Source of the DNA: SYAN01 sp049459795
GTDB lineage: Bacteria; Actinomycetota; Actinomycetes; Nanopelagicales; Nanopelagicaceae
Assembly: GCA_049459795.1 (NCBI GenBank)
Contig: JBMUDS010000014.1
Span: 1 to 25,911, forward strand
DNA length: 25,911 nt
Direction of reading: 5' to 3'
Shown here piece after piece: positions 7,529-13,898 of the stretch (the stretch's first letter is position 1; every line of letters begins with the position of its first letter). The notes below the pieces were generated by a model that made no database searches, was not told the DNA's origin, and worked only from the letters and a program-made list of their open reading frames with translations. Both the position numbers and the translations under genes were made by a program.

Positions 7529-8332
7529 TTAGAAAAAGTAGTAGTTATCGATGGTGCCGGAAGCGACCATGCGGACGTAGAAATCAGTAAAAGCGACCCA
7601 AATCAGCGAGATCCAAGCAAAGAGTGGGTGACGTGTGTTGAGTTTCGAGACCCAGGTCCACGCCTTATAACGATATGGATGCGCTGAGAAGTGCTTCAAG
7701 CGGCCACCGATTGTGTGGCGGCAGGTGTGGCACGAAAGTGAATAAAGCCAGAGCAATGAGGCGTTGATCAAAAGGACGAGTGTTCCAACACTCATATGAC
7801 CCCACTCGCCATCACCATTCTTGAAAGCGATGATTGCGTCATAAGTAAGGATGATGTTGAGACCAAGTCCTAGATAGAAGAACCAGCGATGGCCGTTCTG
7901 CAAGATCAATGGCGCACGCGTCTCGCCGGTGTACTTCTTATGTGGCTCGGCTACAGCACAAGCAGGTGGTGACATCCAGAAGGATCGGTAATAGGCCTTG
8001 CGATAGTAGTAACAGGTGAGTCGGAAACCTAGCGGCACGACGAGAATGAAGAATGCCGGCGAAAGCATGAAGCCACCGATGATGATGGTGCCGATCGGTT
8101 GGCCGAAGTGTGATGCACCTTCAACACAAGCCGTAGAGAGACATGGAGAATAGAAAGGTGAGATCAGTGGATCGGCCCAGTAGTACTGCTTCTCGAAAGC
8201 GCGGAAAGTGGAGTAGACCACGAAGGCGAAGAGCACTCCGAAGGTGACTGCTGGTTGTAACCACCACTTATCGGTTCGGAGAGTTCTCTCCTTCATCGAT
8301 GCACGACCATCTGAGAAGACGCCTGTTGCCAT
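7529..8332 (-). CDS. sdhC: Sdh1-type single membrane anchor subunit with Cys/His motifs
   Basis: This 267-residue protein is the membrane anchor of the complex II operon and matches the actinobacterial Sdh1 anchor (Rv0249c-like) rather than the usual SdhC plus SdhD pair. About five hydrophobic segments are visible, near 28-46, 80-103, 150-171, 180-199 and 236-256. Two Cys/His clusters stand out: Cys125 with His131 in ACAVAEPH, and Cys201-His202-Cys204-His206 in SCHTCRH. As I recall, the cryo-EM structure of mycobacterial Sdh1 contains a membrane-embedded Rieske-type [2Fe-2S] cluster, and these are the natural ligand candidates; the assignment is inference. Further histidines (148, 179, 214, 218) could bind heme. 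GGAGG lies 9 nt before the ATG. Confidence 0.93.
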   Translation of the reverse strand: MATGVFSDGRASMKERTLRTDKWWLQPAVTFGVLFAFVVYSTFRAFEKQYYWADPLISPFYSPCLSTACVEGASHFGQPIGTIIIGGFMLSPAFFILVVPLGFRLTCYYYRKAYYRSFWMSPPACAVAEPHKKYTGETRAPLILQNGHRWFFYLGLGLNIILTYDAIIAFKNGDGEWGHMSVGTLVLLINASLLWLYSLSCHTCRHTIGGRLKHFSAHPYRYKAWTWVSKLNTRHPLFAWISLIWVAFTDFYVRMVASGTIDNYYFF

Positions 8333-8479
8333 CTAAAGATCCCTCCATCAGCCCAGACCGAGATATCGGCGATCGCGCCAAAGGATAGGCGCGGCAAGAG
8401 GGAAAGTCTCGCGTGAGGGCCATTACCAATGCCAGCGGGGAGGCTATGAAATCAGCCACAAGATGATCGGAATCTAGAG
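8333..8479 (-). promoter_or_regulatory. Promoter region of the sdh operon with inverted repeats
   Basis: A -10-like TATCCT (8387-8382, minus strand) lies about 50 bp before the sdhC start, with GAGACT 17 bp further upstream as a weak -35. The -10 is bracketed by an inverted repeat, GCGCC and GGCGC, at 8375-8392. Next to it lie an 8-bp palindrome GCGATCGC (8369-8376) and CCGA-N4-TCGG (8358-8369), both within the predicted leader. These could be an operator. Otherwise no gene is seen between sdhC and the tRNA-Ser. Confidence 0.4.
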
Positions 8480-8562
8480 CGGAGGGCGTGGGATTTGAAC
8501 CCACGAGACTTTCGTCTGCCGGTTTTCAAGACCGGTGCACTCGGCCGCTATGCGAGCCCTCC
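8480..8562 (-). tRNA. tRNA-Ser(UGA)
   Basis: The minus strand folds into a type II tRNA: a 7-bp acceptor stem GGAGGGC/GCCCTCC, an anticodon loop CTTGAAA giving anticodon UGA for UCA-type serine codons, an extended variable arm, and the T-loop GGTTCAAATCC. The discriminator is G, as in bacterial tRNA-Ser, and CCA is not encoded. It lies downstream of the serS-HAD-TRIC run on the same strand, 10 bp after the TRIC stop. Confidence 0.95.
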
Positions 8563-8572
8563 GTGGCGGAAT

Positions 8573-9232
8573 TTACCGGGTGGCTTCAGGGTCATCAAAA
8601 TCCAATGACTCGACCGCTGGGCGCATATGTAATTCGAAGCGAATCGAGAGCATATGGATTGAGACGATCGTCAATACCGTGATGGCGGAGGCGAGATCCC
8701 GATTGAGATCGATGACATCAAGGATCACGAAGAGCGATGCACCGATGAAGGTCGCAGTCGCATAGAGCGGCCCACCAGTGAAGATCGCAGGTGTTCGCCG
8801 CGCCAATACATCACGCAAGACGCCACCACCGACCGCAGTGATCACGCCAAGGAGTATCGCCACGGTGACCGGAGCATTGAAGAGAAGTGCTTTATAGGTT
8901 CCAGCAACAGTAAAGAGTCCCATGGAGATCGAGTCGAGTACCAGAACGATCTTCGCTGCGATCTTCTTCGATGAGTTATACCAACGTCCTAAAAGAAGCG
9001 CAGCGATCACAGCGATGATGACTGTAATGATGTAGTTGTTGTCTTGAAGCGCAGATGGTCTTCCAACTCCAAGGAAGAGGTCTCGGATAAGACCACCACC
9101 AAGACTTGTCATGATGGCGATTGCAATGACTCCGATGAAATCAAAGCGCTTATTGAAGATCGCAAAGAGCGCACCTGCGAATGCACCGACTCCGACAGCT
9201 GCGAGGTCCACATAGAGAGGTAAGGCGCTCAT
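8573..9232 (-). CDS. TRIC/UPF0126 family membrane protein
   Basis: The 219-residue protein contains the two internally repeated glycine-rich signatures of the UPF0126/TRIC family, GGGLIRDLFLG (about 46-56) and GGGVLRDVL (about 135-143), and about seven hydrophobic segments. Prokaryotic TRIC proteins form trimeric cation channels, and one relative (YicG type) has been linked to glycine transport, so the cargo is unsettled. The start ATG overlaps the stop of the upstream HAD gene by 4 bp. The C-terminal tail after about residue 200 is polar and acidic. Confidence 0.88.
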   Translation of the reverse strand: MSALPLYVDLAAVGVGAFAGALFAIFNKRFDFIGVIAIAIMTSLGGGLIRDLFLGVGRPSALQDNNYIITVIIAVIAALLLGRWYNSSKKIAAKIVLVLDSISMGLFTVAGTYKALLFNAPVTVAILLGVITAVGGGVLRDVLARRTPAIFTGGPLYATATFIGASLFVILDVIDLNRDLASAITVLTIVSIHMLSIRFELHMRPAVESLDFDDPEATR

Positions 9233-10050
9233 GCGGGTAACTCCAATAGTTTCTCGATCTCTACTGCTACGCCGTCATCGATATGCGACGCAGCAACAGA
9301 CTTGGCATGCAACTTCGCTTCCGGGTGTCCATCAGCCATCGCCCATGACCTTCCAGCCCAACGGAGCATCGGAAAATCGTTGGGGTTATCTCCGAATGCG
9401 ACCGACTCCTCAGCGGTGATCCCTAATCTCTTAGCGAGAAGCGAAAGGGTTGATCCCTTAGAAACACCGTGTGCCGAGATCTCAAGGAGTGAATCCCATG
9501 AATTCGAGTGCGTGACAGTCACGATCCCTTCAAGTTCCTTATTTGCGATCTCAAGCATCTCATCTGAAGTGAAATCCTGAGCAGCGCAGCGCGCAAGGAT
9601 CTTTGCCACAGGCTCTTTCATCGCCTCTTCGATCTTCTCATACGGCTCTTCGTCTACACCCACATCCCATTTTGGCTCGTATCGCTTCTCACGATGGAAT
9701 TGGTGGGAGGTATCGAAGGCGAAGGTGATGTTCGGGATCACCTTACGAAGCCGCTCGACGACGTGAAGTTGATTCTCGACCGGGATGAACCACTTCTCCA
9801 GGATCTTCTTGTTATAGATGTCGTAATGCATCGCGCCATTACCAAGGATGCCTTGACCGAAGGAGAAGTTATCGCGCAACTCTTGTGTCCATCGTGGCGG
9901 ACGACCGGTCACGAAGAAGATCTCAATACCTAACTCATGGGCGCGATGAAATGCCTCAACGGTTCGCGGCGAGATGGAGCCGTAGTGAGCGATGATGGTT
10001 CCATCTAAATCGGTGGCGATGAGTCGCGGGCGCTTATCCAATGGGCTCAA
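9229..10050 (-). CDS. HAD-superfamily (Cof-type IIB) phosphatase
   Basis: The 273-residue protein has the HAD motifs: nucleophile and acid Asp14/Asp16 in TDLDGT, FVTGRPP (motif II) near residue 46, and GDNPNDFPML (motif IV) near 220. A large cap domain lies between motifs II and III, as in the Cof/IIB subfamily, which hydrolyses sugar phosphates or flavin and nucleotide phosphates. The substrate is not predictable. The start is TTG at 10050, or a second in-frame TTG at 10041; both fall in the 3' end of serS, and neither has a clear ribosome binding site, consistent with translational coupling. An actinobacterial neighbourhood of serS with a Cof-type HAD gene is familiar to me from Mycobacterium. 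Confidence 0.88.
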   Translation of the reverse strand: MSPLDKRPRLIATDLDGTIIAHYGSISPRTVEAFHRAHELGIEIFFVTGRPPRWTQELRDNFSFGQGILGNGAMHYDIYNKKILEKWFIPVENQLHVVERLRKVIPNITFAFDTSHQFHREKRYEPKWDVGVDEEPYEKIEEAMKEPVAKILARCAAQDFTSDEMLEIANKELEGIVTVTHSNSWDSLLEISAHGVSKGSTLSLLAKRLGITAEESVAFGDNPNDFPMLRWAGRSWAMADGHPEAKLHAKSVAASHIDDGVAVEIEKLLELPA

Positions 10051-11305
10051 AGCGATCCATATTCAAGAAGGGACGAAGTGCCTTCGGAACTGTCACCGAA
10101 CCATCCGCGTTCTGATGATTCTCAAGGATCGCGACGATCATTCGTGTGATCGCAACGAGCGTTCCGTTGAGTGTGGCAACGGGACGAGTCCCCTCACTAT
10201 CTTTCATGCGGATATTGAGTCGACGCGCCTGGAACTCGGTGCAATTCGACGTCGAAGTCACTTCTCTATAGGTCTCTTGCGTCGGAATCCATGCTTCACA
10301 ATCGAACTTTCGCGCAGCAGAAGATCCGAGGTCACCTGTTGCGACATCGATCACGCGATATGGGATCTCCATCGCATCGAGGAAATCCTTCTCCCACTGC
10401 AATATCCGAAGATGCTCAGCTTCCGCCTCTTCGCTTCGACAGAAAGAGAACATCTCGACCTTGTCGAATTGATGGACTCGGATGATCCCCTTCGTATCTT
10501 TCCCGTAACTTCCAGCCTCTCTACGGAAACATGAAGAATATCCAGCAAGTCTGATCGGCAACTTCGAAGCATCGAGGATCTCGTCCATGTGATATGCAGC
10601 AAGTGGAACTTCGCTCGTTCCGACTAAGTAAAACTCGTCACGCTCGAGATGGAAGACATTCTCTGCTGCTTGGCCAAGAAACCCGGTTCCTTCCATCGCA
10701 GCAGGTTTCACAAGAACCGGTGTGATCACTGGTGTGAAGCCATTCTTCATCGCACTCGAGATCGCATAATTGACGAGGGCGAACTCAAGGAGCGCACCAA
10801 CGCCAGTGAGATAGTAGAAGCGAGCGCCAGAGACCTTCGCACCACGGTCGGTATCGATCGCGCCAAGGATCCGACCCAACTCGATGTGATCCTTCGGCTC
10901 GAAACCTTCCTTAGAGAAGTCACGTGGAGTGCCGATTCGCTCTATCTCTTTGAAATCTTCTTCACCACCAACGGGTGCTTCAGGACTCACCACATTCGAG
11001 ATCAGTTTGATAGTGGCAAGGAACTCTTCTTCTCGCTCGGCACGTTTTGCATCAGCTGCTTTCACTTCTGATGCGAGTTCCTTGGCTTTTGCCAAGATCG
11101 CTTGCTTCTCATCACCTTTCGCAGCACCCACCGACTTCGAGAGTGTGTTCTGCTCCGCGCGAAGCCGTTCGAACTCATTGATCGCGTTTCGCCGTGCTTC
11201 ATCGCTACTCAAGATCCGATCGACGACTGTGGGATCCTCGCGACGGGCAACGGCAGAGTCCTTGAAAAGTTGTGGATTCTCGCGTAATTCCTTGATATCG
11301 ATCAT
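10034..11305 (-). CDS. serS: Seryl-tRNA synthetase
   Basis: The 423-residue class II synthetase charges tRNA-Ser with serine. Residues 1-105 form the long antiparallel coiled-coil arm that grips the tRNA variable arm. The catalytic domain shows the TSE motif (GTSEVPLA, 229-236), motif 2 (CFRREAGSYG, 259-268, with Arg261) and motif 3 (TLVAITRMIVAI, 382-393). Length is normal. A minus-strand TAGACT 9 nt before the ATG and lack of a Shine-Dalgarno sequence suggest a near-leaderless transcript in addition to read-through from pheA, 30 bp upstream. A tRNA-Ser(UGA) gene lies downstream in the same run. Confidence 0.97.
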   Translation of the reverse strand: MIDIKELRENPQLFKDSAVARREDPTVVDRILSSDEARRNAINEFERLRAEQNTLSKSVGAAKGDEKQAILAKAKELASEVKAADAKRAEREEEFLATIKLISNVVSPEAPVGGEEDFKEIERIGTPRDFSKEGFEPKDHIELGRILGAIDTDRGAKVSGARFYYLTGVGALLEFALVNYAISSAMKNGFTPVITPVLVKPAAMEGTGFLGQAAENVFHLERDEFYLVGTSEVPLAAYHMDEILDASKLPIRLAGYSSCFRREAGSYGKDTKGIIRVHQFDKVEMFSFCRSEEAEAEHLRILQWEKDFLDAMEIPYRVIDVATGDLGSSAARKFDCEAWIPTQETYREVTSTSNCTEFQARRLNIRMKDSEGTRPVATLNGTLVAITRMIVAILENHQNADGSVTVPKALRPFLNMDRFEPIG

Positions 11306-11335
11306 GATCGGATGAGTCTACTTTCCTGGCGATCG

Positions 11336-12256
11336 TCAGATCTTCTTGCCAGCACGGACTTCGGAGAGCCAGGTGCTCGCTTCGACGAAATTCTCGTCTT
11401 GAGCATTTCGCCGGGTCGTTGGTGCGACCTTATCCGCTCGTGGATAGGAGCCAAGGAATCTGACATCGGCACAGATCCTTCGAAGCCCCATCATCGCTTC
11501 ACCGACTCGTTCATCATGGATATGGCCCTCTGCATCGATGATGAAGTGATAGTCGCCAAGACCTGCGCCTGTCGGTCTCGATTGGATGAAGGTGAGATTG
11601 ACTCCTCGGACCGAGAACTCAGTGAGGACTTCAAGAAGTGCTCCGGCATGATCGGCACCGATGAAGGCAACGAGCGATGTCCGGTCATAACCACTCTGTG
11701 GCGGGATCTTCCCTGGTTTCGTAACGAGCACGAATCTCGTCTCGGCTCCCGTCGCATCACCGATCTCATTCTGCAAGACCTCAAGTCCATAACGAGAGGC
11801 CGCCTGCACTGATGCGATGCCAGCGTCATATTCGCCCCGCGCAACTGCCTCTGCCGCTGCTGCAGTCGATGAGAGCGGGATGATCGAAGCTTTCGGATAG
11901 TTCTTTGCGATGAAACTTCGACATTGTGATTCAGCGTGTGGATGTGTTGCGATCGTCGAAATACTTTGAGCATCCAATCTCGCACGTGTAACCAGAGCGA
12001 AATTCACAGGAATGGTCGTCTCTGCGACGATAGTGAGCGGGTCGCCGATAGCTAATTCATCGAGTGTCCTCGCAACGACACCTTCGACTGAATTCTCGAT
12101 CGGAACAATCGCATATTCGACCTCACCACATCGAACCGCGTCAAGGGTAGCGGTCACATTCGCGTAAGGGATTCTTTGGTCGGAATCTTTCGTGATTCCT
12201 TCTAGGGCGATCTCGGTAAAGGTGCCTTGCGGACCTAAGAATGCGTAACGCGCCAC
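11336..12256 (-). CDS. pheA: Prephenate dehydratase
   Basis: The 306-residue enzyme converts prephenate to phenylpyruvate in phenylalanine synthesis. The catalytic domain (1-180) begins with FLGPQGTF and includes the TRF motif at 173-175. An ACT regulatory domain (about 193-273) with GALLEVL and a SRP element (IQSRPTG) binds phenylalanine for feedback inhibition. It lacks a chorismate mutase domain, as in actinobacteria generally. A 30-residue C-terminal tail follows the ACT domain. The GTG start lies 3 bp after the GDPD stop, so translation is coupled. Confidence 0.96.
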   Translation of the reverse strand: MARYAFLGPQGTFTEIALEGITKDSDQRIPYANVTATLDAVRCGEVEYAIVPIENSVEGVVARTLDELAIGDPLTIVAETTIPVNFALVTRARLDAQSISTIATHPHAESQCRSFIAKNYPKASIIPLSSTAAAAEAVARGEYDAGIASVQAASRYGLEVLQNEIGDATGAETRFVLVTKPGKIPPQSGYDRTSLVAFIGADHAGALLEVLTEFSVRGVNLTFIQSRPTGAGLGDYHFIIDAEGHIHDERVGEAMMGLRRICADVRFLGSYPRADKVAPTTRRNAQDENFVEASTWLSEVRAGKKI

Positions 12257-12259
12257 CGG

Positions 12260-12985
12260 CTAAGGGTAGCCGAGCACATGCTTCGCTCGAGCAGGAATAT
12301 CAGTGATGATCCCAGAGACACCAGCATCTGCAAGGAATCTGAATTCTTCATCATCATTGACGGTGTAGACGAATATCTCTTTCCCTCTCTTCTTCAACCC
12401 TTCTATGAGGGTTCGATCCTTCTTGATCAATTCGATATCGATGCCAATGAACTTGCTCTGTACAAGTGGAAGGAGAGTGGAGTGCTGGATCAATTGCACA
12501 TGTTCGCTTTCAGGAAGAAGTCTCTCTGCTCGTGAGATAGCAGTGAAGGAGAAGGAGAGGATCTGTACTTCTATTTTGAATCGCCTGACGATGCTCGCCA
12601 CCTCTTCTTCGATCGCAGATCCAGAAAGGACCGGATGTTTCGTCTCGATCAGTAGTTTGACACCACTATCGAAAGAGATTTCAGCTAACTCTTCGAGCGA
12701 AATCGGTCTTCCACGTCGCTCACTTCTCCCTGATATGGGATCTGCTTGGTCCACGATCTCAAGCGCTCGCAATTCATCACTAGTGATCTTTGAGATAGAA
12801 AGCTTCTTCCCGGTAAGGCGAGAGATGTCACGATCATGCCAACAGAAGGCAACGCGATCCGCAGTCAATCTCACATCGCATTCGAGGCCATCTGCGCCCT
12901 CTTCGATCGCTGCGAGAAATGATTCTCGGCTCTGTTCCGCATGGTGAAAACTCGAACCCCTGTGAGCGAAGATCTGCGTTGGCAT
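12260..12985 (-). CDS. Glycerophosphodiester phosphodiesterase family protein
   Basis: The 241-residue TIM-barrel protein has the GDPD signature: His8-Arg9 (AHRGSS), Glu17, Glu35 and Asp37 (LECDV) as metal ligands, and His50 (CWHD). The family hydrolyses deacylated phospholipids to glycerol-3-phosphate and an alcohol. No signal peptide is present, so a cytoplasmic enzyme is expected. Because the catalytic HRG starts at residue 8, the ATG at 12985 must be the start or very close to it, yet it lies only one nucleotide from the 3' end of a tRNA-Leu gene. There is no room for a ribosome binding site outside the tRNA, so a leaderless mRNA released by tRNA 3' processing is inferred. Confidence 0.92.
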   Translation of the reverse strand: MPTQIFAHRGSSFHHAEQSRESFLAAIEEGADGLECDVRLTADRVAFCWHDRDISRLTGKKLSISKITSDELRALEIVDQADPISGRSERRGRPISLEELAEISFDSGVKLLIETKHPVLSGSAIEEEVASIVRRFKIEVQILSFSFTAISRAERLLPESEHVQLIQHSTLLPLVQSKFIGIDIELIKKDRTLIEGLKKRGKEIFVYTVNDDEEFRFLADAGVSGIITDIPARAKHVLGYP

Positions 12986-12986
12986 G

Positions 12987-13069
12987 TGCGCGAGAGGGGA
13001 CTTGAACCCCTACACCCTTGCGAGTACTGGCACCTGAAGCCAGCGCGTCTGCCATTCCGCCACTCGCGC
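12987..13069 (-). tRNA. tRNA-Leu(CAG)
   Basis: The minus strand folds into a type II tRNA with acceptor stem GCGCGAG/CTCGCGC, anticodon loop TTCAGGT giving CAG for CUG codons, a long variable arm and T-loop GGTTCAAGTCC. The discriminator is A and CCA is not encoded. Its 3' end is one nucleotide from the GDPD start codon, and its 5' end is 37 bp from the divergent PP2C gene. Confidence 0.95.
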
Positions 13070-13094
13070 CTATCGATGGTGACAGTATCAGCAT

Positions 13095-13106
13095 TAGGCT
13101 ATTTCT
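13095..13106 (+). promoter_or_regulatory. Leaderless -10 of the PP2C gene
   Basis: TAGGCT at 13095-13100 ends exactly 6 nt before the ATG at 13107. GTGACA at 13079-13084 resembles a -35 but is too close (10-bp spacer) to pair with this -10. The 37-bp gap must also hold or abut the divergent tRNA-Leu promoter. Confidence 0.5.
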
Positions 13107-13898
13107 ATGTTCTTCACTTCGATCGCTGCACGGACCGATCTCGGTCTTGTTCGTGCTGGAAATGAGGACTCTGGACTCCATCACTCGAATCTCATCGCCG
13201 TAGCGGATGGCATGGGTGGTGCTGTCGGTGGTGAGGTCGCATCGAAGATAGCGATCCATACTCTCGCAGCGCGAATAGAACTTTTTGGCGCCAGTGCGAT
13301 CGATGATGATTCACGGATCGATATGTTGAGCAATACCCTCATCGCGATCGAGAGTGAACTATCGCTACGAATCAACGAGAATCCTGAGTTGAATGGGATG
13401 GGAACCACCCTCACTGCCTTGATGCCGATCGCTTCATCGATGGCGATGCTCCATGTCGGTGACTCTCGGGCCTATCGATTACGTAAAGGTGAACTCACCC
13501 AGTTGAGCCACGACCACACCGTGGTGCAGGAGCTCCTCGACCAAGGAAAGATCACAACGGCAGAGATCGCGGAGCATCCGCAACGCTCGATGTTGACCCA
13601 GGCTTTGATGGGCAAGAGTGGGAATGACTCCCATCTCGAGAACTATCCGATCCAACTCTTCCCGATCGAAAAGGGTGATATCTACCTCGTCGCAAGTGAT
13701 GGACTTACCGCAGTCCTCAACGACGAGATGATCCAGAAAGTGCTCCTCGCAACTCCACTCGATCAGGCAGCGAACAACCTGATCACTATGGTCCGAGATG
13801 GCGGCGCACCTGACAATGTCACGATCGTCCTTGCCGAAGTAGGGGGCAAAGCCCCTACCGCTGACGAACTCTCTCTCCTTGGCGCTGCATATGAGTAA
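13107..13898 (+). CDS. pstP: PP2C-family serine/threonine phosphatase
   Basis: The 263-residue protein is a catalytic-domain-only PP2C phosphatase. Metal-binding and catalytic motifs occur in order: RAGNEDSG near 16, VADGMGGAVGG near 32-42, GMGTTLTA near 96, HVGDSRAYR near 116, ASDGLTAVL near 196, and PDNVTIVL near 236. In actinobacteria this phosphatase reverses PknB-type phosphorylation of cell-wall and division proteins. Unlike mycobacterial PstP (about 500 residues) it has no transmembrane helix or extracellular domain, so it should be cytosolic. It overlaps the start of pknB by 8 bp, so kinase and phosphatase are produced together. Confidence 0.94.
   Translation: MFFTSIAARTDLGLVRAGNEDSGLHHSNLIAVADGMGGAVGGEVASKIAIHTLAARIELFGASAIDDDSRIDMLSNTLIAIESELSLRINENPELNGMGTTLTALMPIASSMAMLHVGDSRAYRLRKGELTQLSHDHTVVQELLDQGKITTAEIAEHPQRSMLTQALMGKSGNDSHLENYPIQLFPIEKGDIYLVASDGLTAVLNDEMIQKVLLATPLDQAANNLITMVRDGGAPDNVTIVLAEVGGKAPTADELSLLGAAYE

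Noticed and set aside
8488..8682. Plus-strand frame beginning MGFEPTR across the tRNA-Ser gene
   Set aside because: This is the familiar translation artefact of the antisense strand of a tRNA T-arm; it covers the tRNA and the tail of the TRIC gene and has no independent support.
12941..13165. Plus-strand frame with ERGLEPLHP across tRNA-Leu
   Set aside because: It is the same kind of antisense-tRNA artefact, overlapping a well-supported tRNA and the PP2C start.
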